In this document: piece by piece, positions 49,589 through 60,189 of the stretch | Layout of the letters: every line of letters starts with the position of its first letter | Position numbering within the stretch: position 1 is the stretch's first letter | Source of the DNA: Adineta vaga | Taxonomy: Eukaryota; Rotifera | DNA: 64,000 nt | Direction of reading: 5' to 3' | Assembly (NCBI GenBank): GCA_021613535.1 | Contig: CP075494.1 | Coordinates: 12,834,001 to 12,898,000 of the forward strand | Notes under the pieces: model-generated | The model's input: the letters and a program-made list of their open reading frames with translations, nothing else | Database searches by the model: none | Told to the model about the DNA's origin: nothing | Made by a program: the position numbers and the translations under genes

Positions 49589-52106
49589 TTAACCCTCAAA
49601 ACCAAAGACATCGAAATCAGATTTTTCATCACGATCATCTATGAAAAAAAAACAATGAACTATGATTCTTTTTTTTTTCTTTCAAAATTTTACCTCGACT
49701 GATGATACGTTTTCGTTTATTCAGCATTTCATCGTCATCAATTTCATCGAATTTTCTTATCACACCAACTTGTTTTCTTCCGGCTGATGATATAGATTTA
49801 ATTGTTGGTATTTGTTCGAAATCATCATCACCTTCAGCAATATCTTCAACGACTGGTGCTAGATCTTCTTCTTCTTCATTCATGCCTTGTTCATCATCGG
49901 TAATACCTTCTTCTAATTTCATTTGATTCGCATGTACGTCATTTCTAATATTTACATTGGCTTTCGGTTTTTCTTCAAGTTCATCATCAGCATAATCACG
50001 TACATCATCTTCATCTTCCATATCATGGGTTTGATAATCTCGATTATCATATGAATCTTGTTTAGGTTCATGAACAGCATAAGTATGTCGATCAAGTAAG
50101 CGTGCCGAAGTAAATTGTCGATGACAAATGGGACAACGAAAATCATCTTCATGTTGTTCATCGTCTTCTGCACCTGATGATGCACCAATATAACGATGTT
50201 GTAAGGATGCAGCACGTCGTTGTGGACGACGATTGATTGCTGTCGGAGAATTCAATGCCGCCGCTGCTGCTATCGTCGTTGTCGGTGTAGAAGTATTTCG
50301 ATGTGTACGTGTTACATGAGCACGTAAATCAGCACGCGCAGCAAACATTAAGCCACATTCACTACACTGAAATGGACGTGTACCACGATGCTTATTCATA
50401 TGATCCTCAAGTTGTTGACTTGTATTAGCAGAAAATTCACAATGATTACATGAGTGAATTGTTTGACCTTTATGGGTTTTTCCATGCATACGTAGTGAAT
50501 ATCTAAACGAAAGTAAGTTTCTTTCTCTTGCTTTGAAATCAATAAGGAAAATACATACTTATCAGGAAAGTCTTCATCACATTTATTACATGCCAATGGT
50601 TCCGATTGACGAGAATGTTGTTTACCAATATGATAACGAAGATCCGATTTTCGAGCCATGACTGATGGACAATAAGAACAGGGAAAGGATGGTTTTTCGG
50701 CTTGATGAGTTAACATATGTGCTTTTAAGCTAAAAGCAAAGAAAATAGTTCAATTCCATTCCATCAATTTTTCTCAAATCAAACTAGTATTACTAATCAC
50801 TAAACTTACCTATTGCTTTGAGTGAAACGAAAATTACAAATAGTACATTGATACGGACGTTCGCCTAGAAAATAAACATCATTTCTTCATCATAATCTAA
50901 TAACTTAGTTCATCTATTTACCAGTATGTACACGTAAATGTCGTTTAAGTTTAAATGTATCGGGACTACAATACGAACAATGCGGACATGCATACGGTTT
51001 TTCCTATAAAAAAATATAGTTTTTGGTTATTTTCCAAATAATAAAAGTTATCCATACTCCAGTATGTGTACGAATATGTCGTCTTAATTTACTTAATTCC
51101 ACAGTCGCATAACCACATTCATCACATCGATGTGGTTTTTCAAGTGTATGTCTAAAAGAAATAAACTAAAGTAAGAAAATGGAATCCAAGATGTCTTACT
51201 TATATCGAACATGTCGAATAAGTTCACCACTTGTTGTAAATGAAAATGCACAGAATTTACACTATCAAAAGAATTCAATGTATTTGACATGTTTTCAGAT
51301 GAAATCATTTGTTTTTCGTCTTACTTGAAACGGTTTAACACCTAAATGTGTATTCACATGATTAGTTAATTGAATTGTTGTCTTAAATGATCGATCACAA
51401 TAACCGCCTAGAATAAAAAGAAACAGACATTCTGTATTTGTTTTAACTTCAATGAAATATCTTACATTTATGTGGTCGTTCAGTTGAATGAGATTTTAAA
51501 TGTCGTTGCAAAAGATATTTTTTTGCTGTCGTATAATTGCTAAAGAAATAATTGATTTTCTCTTGTTAAACAAACTTTCTTCATGATCTTTATCTTACCA
51601 ATATGAACACATTAGTTTTTCCATTGATTTTCCACTATCACTCACAGCACTATTTCGTTGAGGTGTTGTTGTTGGCGTCGTTGTTTTTGTCCATTTTCTT
51701 GCTGATCCACCCATTTCACTTAATTAAAATCATATCGATTCTTTAGTTGTAAAGAAAAACAAAACATATTATTTCCTTACCCAAAATCATAAACGGAATC
51801 AATGGAACGATTGACTGGAGCTGTTTTAAATTTCTTTGTAACATCTTCATCACGTTCACTTTCTTCGTCTTCATCATCATCTTCGTCTTCTTCATTGTCA
51901 ATATGTTCATTTCCGGCATCCCATTCTTCATCATCATCATTTAATGATCGATTTCGTCGTGGACGGCCACGATTTTTGATTTTTTTTGGTTCATCTTTGA
52001 TTATTGCCGTTTCCGAATGAACAAATTCTTGTTCATCTTCATCATCATTAGTTGGATCAACAAATTTTACAGCTTTTGTTGATCGTGTCGATGTTCGAGT
52101 TGCCAT
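49589..52106 (-). CDS. CTCF-like 11-zinc-finger protein
   Basis: Eleven exons, 52106-51781, 51718-51599, 51539-51466, 51407-51325, 51261-51200, 51151-51058, 51003-50922, 50864-50810, 50729-50559, 50502-49694 and 49638-49589, give 641 residues (human CTCF is 727). An acidic N-terminus with an AT-hook-like RGRPRRNR precedes eleven C2H2-type fingers. Finger 3 has [15 protein letters not shown] and finger 4 has [19 protein letters not shown], nearly the same as the CTCF core that reads its DNA motif. Finger 7 retains [15 protein letters not shown]. Fingers 1-10 are contiguous; finger 11 ([19 protein letters not shown]) comes after a linker of about 60 residues. The tail is very acidic. CTCF binds insulator sites and, in vertebrates, stops cohesin loops. 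It is known only from bilaterians and is lost in some of them. Confidence 0.87.
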
Positions 52107-52263
52107 TCAAAGATATGCACAAAACAAATGGCAAGATGTAAAAATAGAAAAAAAAAAGAAAGCTCTTTGTTCTTCTGAATAGACTGGTAATCGAATGAAC
52201 AAATAGAAAATGTTTTACGATAGATGGCGGTAGTTTATTTTATTTCATTTATTATTTCTTCGT

Positions 52264-52803
52264 TTAACCCATTGTTGGGTTAATGGGAATACCCATTGCG
52301 ACAAGAATTTCTAAAACATCCTTATTATTCATAACTTCTTGATAGCTAAAGCAATGATTAATAACGGTTATATAACCGGCACAACAAACAAGATTTGTTG
52401 CTGGACAAATACGAGCTTCATAAACCATATATGTTTCAACACCATATTGTACTTCTGACCAATAGTTATCACACCATTTTGTACAACTTGACCAACCGAA
52501 TAATCCACAACTACTGTAACCACATTTATTACGAGCATGTCGTTGAATATAATATGTTGTTTGACGAGTTCTCGATGATGCTTCTACACCTGGATCGATG
52601 CTACAACACCAATTGGAATTATCTTGTCGACCTTCATCGGAACTTGCAAGAAAAAGTGATTGAAAAATCTTTTGTTTGCTAGCGTCAGTTAAATGATCAA
52701 TAATTTGTTGAAGACTATTGACATCTAATTCTTTATTGCAATGAATTCCATTAAACGATAAGAAAAGAATTATTGTTGAAGAAATTATTGTTAATAAGTG
52801 CAT
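52264..52803 (-). CDS. Secreted Cys-rich protein, unknown function
   Basis: A single-exon frame of 179 residues with a signal peptide over about the first 22. The mature part has a helical stretch, then a Cys-rich block with NWCCSIDPG, CGYSSCGLFGWSSCTKWCD, CPATNLVCCAGY and a final Cys, about thirteen Cys in all. The even-looking pattern and several Cys-Cys pairs point to a disulphide-stabilised extracellular domain. I do not recognise the family and see no enzyme motif. It starts 160 bases upstream of the CTCF-like gene's own start on the same strand. Confidence 0.65.
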   Translation of the reverse strand: MHLLTIISSTIILFLSFNGIHCNKELDVNSLQQIIDHLTDASKQKIFQSLFLASSDEGRQDNSNWCCSIDPGVEASSRTRQTTYYIQRHARNKCGYSSCGLFGWSSCTKWCDNYWSEVQYGVETYMVYEARICPATNLVCCAGYITVINHCFSYQEVMNNKDVLEILVAMGIPINPTMG

Positions 52804-55234
52804 GATTTTTCTTATTTTATTCGAAATAAAACTTTTTTGCGTCTGATCAGATTCTATTATCTATCAATGCATATGACATTTTTTCTCATCGATATAATCA
52901 ACGATAGCACAAGACTGTTTTTGAAATTTTCCATGATGATAGTCAATAAATAATAACGAAGAGAGGAGGAAAAAAATCGATTTCAATCATTGTTTTAAAT
53001 CAGCGACAAATAAATATTAACATGATCACTCTTTTTTTTCTTTTTCCATATCTTCTTCCCTGATATTTTTTGATTATGAATATAAATAGTAAATCTAACA
53101 CATATCTTCGATAAAATGATAATGTATACTTTGAAAAAGTGTATAACGATCTAAATTTAATATTTTTAACGGCTTGTTCTTAATCCACCAGCATATTTCA
53201 TTTCAAGAGACATTCGTCCACATTTTCATCAGTTTTCTATTCACACTCTCATTTGTAAAAGTATAATAATGATCGAAAGATAATACTTGTATGTTGAATG
53301 GAAGACATAAAATAGGTTTTTGACGATAAATTCCTTTGGAACATAATCCCATACCAATGGCTAAGAAACAATTTCACTGAATTTTGTTGTAATATCCATT
53401 TTTAATTTTAATGCGTTCATTATCATATCATTTATGACTGTTTAATACGTTCTATAAGTATGATGGCATAGTACTAGTAAAAAGGTAACACGAAGGATCG
53501 TTGAATAGAAATTATGCTCGATCATGTTGACTCAATGAACTAATACTAAAAACACCAAGATATTTAATAGAGTGATTTAGATAGTAGATGTCGATAGATT
53601 TTTGATTGAAAAATTTTCATAAAATGGTCTAGAAAATTTTACAAGAGATTGTACAGCAGCACCGATTGATGGTAATAATTTTGTAAGAAAAATAAAGATT
53701 AAACATAGAGTATATAGTGTCTATAGTACACAGGGTATTTTTTTTTGTTGGCGTCGTATACAATTGACTGTGTATTAGAGTATATGTATTGTTTTGTTAA
53801 TTGGAGATGTCAAGTCTTTACTTAATAAATGTGTATCATGCAATCCGAAAAAGGAATGATTCATTGAATAGGTTATTAATTGCTATTCTTTATGTTTTTA
53901 ATTTCGTAGTGCTTTAGTAGAATCATTGTTATAAAGTGGATGAAACGAAGAAGGGTTTGAAAATGCATTGAAATTCACACAAGTTTGAGTTAATTATTCA
54001 GTTATAAATGTGATCTTATGAATTTTTCAAGCTTTTGCTAATTCAACTACAGAAGTACCATGTCCGGCAAATCCAATACTATGATTATTAAGACTTTAAA
54101 ACAAAATAATTGAGAAATTAAACAGAGAAAACTTGCAATCGTAAAATTTTAAAAGAAATTTTTGTAGAATAACATGTGAAGGATGAGATTCACGTCAGTT
54201 TAAGGAAATCTATTAGTTAATATTATGGTTGATTAAGAGAAGTGTTCGAAAGTTGTCGTTGGTTGTTGTGTATTGATTTTCTAAACGTTTCATTTCTTAA
54301 TGAAATGAAACAAACAAATTATTCATTTGAATTTAATTATTTTTGCTCAAATCAATGATTTATAATAAACACAATGTTTTTTTTGCCAACAATGATACGT
54401 ACTATGTAATGAGACTTTCATCGACGAGTCACTCATCTCTTCCATGATCAGTTACTATAAGAGATCTTACTAAAAATTAAACAGATGAATATAATTAATA
54501 GTTACAGTATAGAAGTATCTTCAATCGAATGATAATTAATCTTTTTTTCGAAATGAAGTATTACTTTTGTTTAAATTGTATAGTTTTACGAAAGAATTAG
54601 CATTATAGAGAATAGAGTACTTCATTTTTGGGGCTTTGGAATCGGATAAGAAAATGAATTTTTGGCTATTAAATATTATGTATTGATCAAACATAAATAA
54701 CTGATGAAATAAAAAAGTAAACGATACTTTCTCTTTGAAGTTAAGAACTTGATAAATATTTCTGTTCAATGAAAATATTCGCTACTATTATTATCATCTA
54801 CTGAATTACAAATCACATAAAATAGAATGAGGAAACTTAATCAGAACATATATTTATCTCAAGAATAGTCTATGATAAACTTTCCTTTTGTCTTCATCAA
54901 CAATCGCTCGGAATATAACGTTAAACTGTACATTCAAATTAAACTACTCATTTTTTTTGAAAGTTTGCATATTTTTCGTATAAATGGAAGAATATCACAA
55001 CTCTGTATAGTTTTAGCGATGAGTCAAAAAAACATGAAGCCGCTATATCGTACTTTTCTGATAAGAAAACAGCTGTTCAATATTCTCACACATGATTTTT
55101 TTTTCTATAAATCAATTGCGTTGTTATTATATCTACTGAATTGTTCATATTTTTCTTCGAAAAATAAAAGACACTCCATTTTATTGCATATTTATTTGTT
55201 GAAAGAGAAAAAAATCACTCGTATGATCAACTTA
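52804..55234. other. Gene-poor region with a possible decayed gene
   Basis: No intact gene. On the minus strand between about 54300 and 53160 several short segments look coding-like but carry stops or frame changes: IGFAGHGTSVVELAKA, LLPSIGAAVQSLVKFSRPFY and LAIGMGLCSKGIYRQKPILC followed by SLEMKYAGGLRTSR. They might be exons of a degraded gene. I could not name it. Plus-strand frames at 54872-55294 run over the end of the lipase gene and lack support. Confidence 0.4.
53160..54120 (-). pseudogene. Possible decayed gene, unidentified
   Basis: Three or four coding-like segments occur in the same strand and plausible order, separated by stops and frame shifts. The stretch near 54080-54030 reads IGFAGHGTSVVELAKA before a stop; near 53680-53590 it reads LLPSIGAAVQSLVKFSRPFY; near 53365-53205 it reads LAIGMGLCSKGIYRQKPILC and continues; the end shifts frame to SLEMKYAGGLRTSR and a stop. 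Donor and acceptor signals do not join them in one frame. It could be a relic of a duplicated gene or chance. Confidence 0.3.
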
Positions 55235-57044
55235 TTATTTGCTGTTCTTAGCAGTATAGATGTATCCAGGACCCTAAAGAAAAAAGGACATTGATCAGAC
55301 TAAAGAATGCGTACAATTTTCTTACATTATCTGGGCAGTGAAGTGTATCTGCTAAATTCCAAAGACTTGTTTTTTGACCGACTTTTTCCATCTAAATATA
55401 CGTCAAATGAAACTAGTTTAAAAGCATATTTTTTCGAAAAAGACAACCACGAACCATATTATTCCAGAGTTCAACAGCAGCAGCTTCATGACCTTTTTTG
55501 CTGAAATGGAAACAGTCAGGAGCAAAATATGTGAAATCAGCTAAGCCAGCAGACTACAATATAAAGAAAAACTTTTTTGAAAAAAAAATCAAGCAATTCG
55601 TATTACTGTGGTGGGAACTTTCATATGTTCCATAAATGGTTGACGAACAATAGTGAAATCATCCCGACCGCTACAAAAGCTTGGATCATCGATTAAGGCA
55701 TTGGTTCGTTTTTGATATTCAATATTAGCTACACGAACTTGTTCACGTGTATCCTTGTTAATAGCACAATCACATAAAAATCTATCAAAAAAAGTAGAAC
55801 AAATAAAAAAAAGAACAGAATGTCGAATATTTCCGAACTTACACTTGCATATTTGTGCAAACAATTCCTTCATGTAAATCTTCGAGTTCAGCAACATTAA
55901 GAACGGTTACAAAGTTAACAAAAGTACGAGGCATGCCATTGTATAATTTTTCGAGTGCAACTTTGATGTTATTAGTATATGTAGCTGGACTGTAATCTTT
56001 CTATATGTACAAAAGCAAAAAATAAATGTTTGTAAGTATTTATCACAATTACATACGCCAGATTTACAGATACCACAAAGATCGTTACCACCAATGAAGA
56101 ATGTTACCAATTTCCATTCGGTATTGAATTTTGTGTCACCTAATGCTTTGCGCATTCTTGAAATCAAAAGATCAGCTTGACCTGGCATATCACTAATTAT
56201 GAGGAAGAAAGGAAGGCTATCATCTACAGTATGTGAAAAATAAAAATCTTACGCTGAAACAGCACCAGGTTTAGCAACATTGAAGTTAGCATTTGCAGAA
56301 TCTTGATTACCAGTACCAGTCGAGAATCCATTAAGAGCACTGTTAAATTTACGAATGATATCTAAAGTATCAATTAAAAAAACGTTTTTCTCTTCTTCCA
56401 AATCAATCAAATAGAATAAGTTTACTTGGTAAAGTAACAGCTTTGTCAAGATTGTTATCACCACCAATACTGAAATATTAAACATGGACTTTTATTAGGA
56501 AATAAATTCGATCTTTAACAAACCTCCATGAAACACCACGATATTCAACAAGAAGAGCGATAATAGTAGCAGCCTTAGCACCGTTAGCAGCCTGAAATAA
56601 TAAGAAAAGTGAGTTTTTTTTAAAAACTCTATTATTTATTAAACCTACAGTTAAACTGTCACCCATAGCGGCAATATGTTTAATGTCAGCAACACGTAAT
56701 GCATGAACTAAAAATGATGTATTCTATAAATCACATAAATCGATAGAAAACAGAATGATACCTGATGTGGGAACTGTTGCTGATGGAGTTAAGGTTTGAC
56801 ATGGGAAATTTATACGACTATTGGTATAAGCTAATGGGCCCTAGAAAGAGACGACTTTTATTGGATGGAATGAATAATATTTGTGTATTATTGGTTACCA
56901 AAAGTCTCATTCGTTCAGCTGGTGTATGTTCCCATTGAGGTATAGCAGAAGCGATAGCTATAATTGAAAAATGAATGGATAACGGGAAGATGGATTGTTG
57001 ATCTTACCACAAGCTAAGAAAAAGCTGATATACGATAACAACAT
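55235..57044 (-). CDS. Phospholipase B-like GDSL lipase
   Basis: Thirteen short exons from 57044-57008 to 55273-55235 sum to 1,128 bases, or 375 residues, in frame throughout. A signal peptide is split by the first intron. Family motifs: AAMGDSLT with catalytic Ser76, a VSWSIGGD block, [29 protein letters not shown] with Asn188, CDCAINK and [12 protein letters not shown] with Asp321 and His324. These match a single catalytic unit of animal phospholipase B1, an SGNH-fold enzyme that removes both acyl chains of phospholipids and hydrolyses retinyl esters. Mammalian PLB1 is about 1,450 residues with four tandem units and a C-terminal anchor; this is one unit with no anchor, so it is probably secreted. 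In exon 4 I use the second of two acceptors because only it keeps frame. Confidence 0.85.
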
Positions 57045-57662
57045 GTTTGCTTGTTGTTAGGATTAAGTAAAATTTGGGGAGAAAGAATGTTGCACTTATA
57101 CACGATTCGCTTTTATATACCAATGGATGTATCGTCTGCAACACCTGTATTATATTCCCATGTGTGCCTGCCGGATAAGTAGGCGTGTAGGAATAGAAAT
57201 ATTATTTATTTGTTCTCAATATCATTCATTTTTCTGTTTTATTCTATATTTGGTGACAGGAAGGCGAAAGTAGAGCATTTTTTTAGGCGAGTAATATAAT
57301 AAATGTACGTCCGATAAGTTTTATAAAGTACGATATAAAAAAAAACCATTCTTCGGTCGATTTTAGAAAGAAGTTTATGGTTATTATCTATAAAATGGAT
57401 ATCTTCCAAAGACAGCAATTCAACACGGACACATATTATACTGATTCGTTTTTATCAATTATAATCGTGATATACATTTTAAAAGGGATACAGTTTTATT
57501 AAAAAATTACTTTTGGTCGTTACGGCAGATTGTTTGACAAATTTGTGATATGAACTATATGTAATTTGATACAAGTTCTCATCCTAATTTTGAATATCTC
57601 CTTCACTTCTCTCACCAATCGAGTTAAAACAGTGAATACTATACTGAATAAATTTCAACAAA

Positions 57663-57720
57663 TAATCCCTATAACAAAACGAATCTTCTTCTCATTCAAA
57701 ATAAGAAGTCAAAAAAAGTA
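57663..57720. repeat. Dispersed copy of RFC3 intron 6 with exon edge
   Basis: The first 42 bases, beginning TAATCCCTATAACAAAACG, are identical to 58611-58652, and the match continues imperfectly for about 16 more. The source copy spans the first six bases of RFC3 exon 7 and most of intron 6. The orientation is the same, and the copies are about 950 bases apart. Confidence 0.9.
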
Positions 57721-57889
57721 AATCATTAATTTTCTCTACCGAGAAGATCATAGATGCGATATGTATTTCACAGTTGTATAAATATAGTTCCTACATTGCT
57801 ATACATCATAATTTGACTTTTACGATTTTTTCTTGCAACCGTAAATTTAACATTATGAATGGAACGATATAATTGCTTTTATATTTCTA

Positions 57890-58190
57890 GTTTATATTTG
57901 TCGCAATTGTTGTTCTTCTGCGAGAACTATTCGATATCTATTATTTTTTGCCTGAATTGGTACACCAATAACACTGAGCAATATATAGGTAATGAAAATA
58001 TTCTTATATAACACGTCCAAGTGATGGATATGCGAGTGTAGTTGCTGTTGCAGGTAATCTTTTTCAGCATATATTTTATAATGGTGAAGTACATTTGTAC
58101 GACAATATGGATGACCGAAATGAGCACTTACTCACTCAAGCAGCTCTCAAACGACATGATACACCATCAGCTATATGTGCAGTGTGCTAG
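57890..58190 (+). pseudogene. Possible coding remnant, unidentified
   Basis: After a TTTCTAG at about 57889 the sequence reads FIFVAIVVLLRELFDIYYFL and ends in a stop. A second segment at 58011-58190 reads RPSDGYASVVAVAGNLFQHI, continues without a stop for 60 codons and ends in TAG. Composition is protein-like in both. They do not join in frame and I recognise no family. Relic exons are the simplest explanation. Confidence 0.35.
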
Positions 58191-58415
58191 CTTGATGATA
58201 AGTTCCTGAATGGGCATTTCAACATACATGAATATATGTATATATATATATATAAAACCAACAATTAATTCCAGCTTTCAAGATTTTTTATAGTCAAATA
58301 AAAGTATTAATCATTTATTTATTGTTCTCAACTTGATTTATTTTTTAACCTTTACTTTACATACATATAATACGAAGAAGAATGAGAAAAAAGAAATTAC
58401 AGATGAAGTATTTTA

Positions 58416-59842
58416 CTAATCAAAGCAATCATCAAGACCAGCAGCCATGGATTGCATATGTTGTTTATAGACACACATAAATTTTGCAATGAAAGCTTCC
58501 AGATGAAAGATTTCTTTCGAACCTTGTCGAAGACGATGTTCATATTCAGCAGCTATTTGTGTTATTTGAGATTTCAATAAATCATCGCAATTTGCTAATA
58601 ATTCATCAAGTAATCCCTATAACAAAACGAATCTTCTTCTCATTCAAAATAATAAGTCAGAAAAAGAAATTATTACTTTAAAAATCACTTCAGCTGGAAT
58701 ACAATGTGCAATAAGTTCATAAAGTCGTTCACGTGCTTCTAAAATTCTACATACAAACAATATTTATCAAATAAAAATCGATCATCGAAATGTGTCCTTA
58801 CCGTTGAGGTGTTTGTTGTTCACCAATCATTCGAGCTGTGTCACGCAAATATATTTCCCAATCTGGTTCAATGATTTGTTGATCTTTCGTTAATGGTACT
58901 CTAGATAAAGTATCGAATAAGTCTTTATTTATGTTCACAAAATCGTCATCTTCACTTTTGCGTGACACATGTTTGAAGCATCAAGAGTGCTCGACGAAGA
59001 TTTCGATGACTTTTCTCTCCAATACGATTTGCCAGATCGACTGGTAGTTGAACACCTTCGATCATTGCTACTTTTTTCAAAACACCACTAATCTAGAATA
59101 GTTCAAGAGATAATTGCAATGTAATAACTAAGAATAACATCTTTGAACGAACTTCATCAATAGTGGGTGCAGCTACTCGAATGGCTAAACAACGACTTCG
59201 AATAGCTGGTATGACACGTGATGTAGAATTACAACATAGAATCAATCGACATGAGCCAACATATTTTTCCATTGTACGACGAAGACCATGTTGAGCATCT
59301 CTTGTCAATTTGTCAACTTCAACAATAACAATAACTAAGAAAAGACAAGAAAAAAAATGATATTACATCATATTCAAGATAAAATAAACCTTTGAATGAT
59401 CGTTGTTCTGTGCTGTTGATTTGTTTAGTTTGTGCAATAGTTTTAATTAATTCTTGTATAACAACACGATCATAAATTCCTACATCACTAAAGTGGAATC
59501 ATTCTTCATATTCGAACAAAAAAAAAACAACTTGTTTGCTTTCAATTACCTAGGATTGACTTGTGTATGAAAATTACTTCCAATCGTTGTTATTTCGATT
59601 TTTTTTCGTGATGGTGTTTCATATTCATGATTTTCAATACGTAATGATTGAACACCATCACCATATAAAGCATGAAGTAAACATGTGATACGAGTTTTCT
59701 TTCCAACGCCGCTTGGACCATAGATTAGAAAATGTGGAAAATCACCACTGGCGACAATCGTTTGTAGTAATGTTGCTTGTTCTAATTGATAATCAAGTTC
59801 ATCGAATGTTTTTGGACGATATTTATCACACCAAAGACTCAT
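58416..59842 (-). CDS. RFC3: Replication factor C subunit 3
   Basis: Seven exons, 59842-59550, 59487-59390, 59334-59139, 59087-58956, 58900-58802, 58746-58677 and 58616-58416, give 362 residues (human RFC3 is 356). The N-terminus SLWCDKYRPKTFDELDY is typical. Walker A is GPSGVGKKTR near residue 42. The Walker B region, seen as VEVDKLTRDAQHGLRRTMEK, carries the RFC3-type EVDKL variant. The arginine-finger motif IRSRCLAIRV is present. The C-terminal collar domain is complete and ends DDCFD. RFC3 is one of the small subunits of the clamp loader that opens PCNA on DNA. Exons 3-5 need less common splice sites: an acceptor four bases past the obvious AG, and a GTGAAG donor. These choices restore the collar sequence. 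Confidence 0.92.
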
Positions 59843-60189
59843 CTTTAAGATTATGAAGACGAAAAGATATTCTTCACGACGTTATTCTTCAAAATAATAA
59901 ACGTGTGAAGAGAGATATGTATGTAAACAAAGATATAAAAATAGAAAGAAATATCCAGGCCAATGAATCGAAACGAAAAGTCATCATCACATTCGCTTCT
60001 TATTTAAAAGAATGAAAATCTGTTCAAAACATATGATTGTACACCATTTGCTTAGATATAGAAATCATGAGTTTATGTGAGAATATGAAAAATTTCAAAT
60101 AGATCAGTTTAATCTAATCAAATAAAACTTTAATCAAAACTTTGAATGATTTTTTCACAGAAAACAAAATTACGATCATTTGATCGATA
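59843..60189. other. Intergenic, no gene seen
   Basis: Upstream flank of RFC3 and 3' flank of the xylose isomerase gene. AT-rich, with no coding signal. Confidence 0.5.

Larger units (their letters stand above)
57045..58415. other. Region with coding remnants and an RFC3 intron duplicate
   Basis: No intact gene. The left part is the 5' flank of the lipase gene. At 57663-57720 lies a copy of an RFC3 intron boundary. At about 57890-58190 on the plus strand are two coding-like fragments. A TA run lies at about 58238-58252. Confidence 0.6.

Noticed and set aside
54872-55504. Plus-strand frames across the lipase 3' end
   Set aside because: They overlap well-supported minus-strand lipase exons and have no family match.
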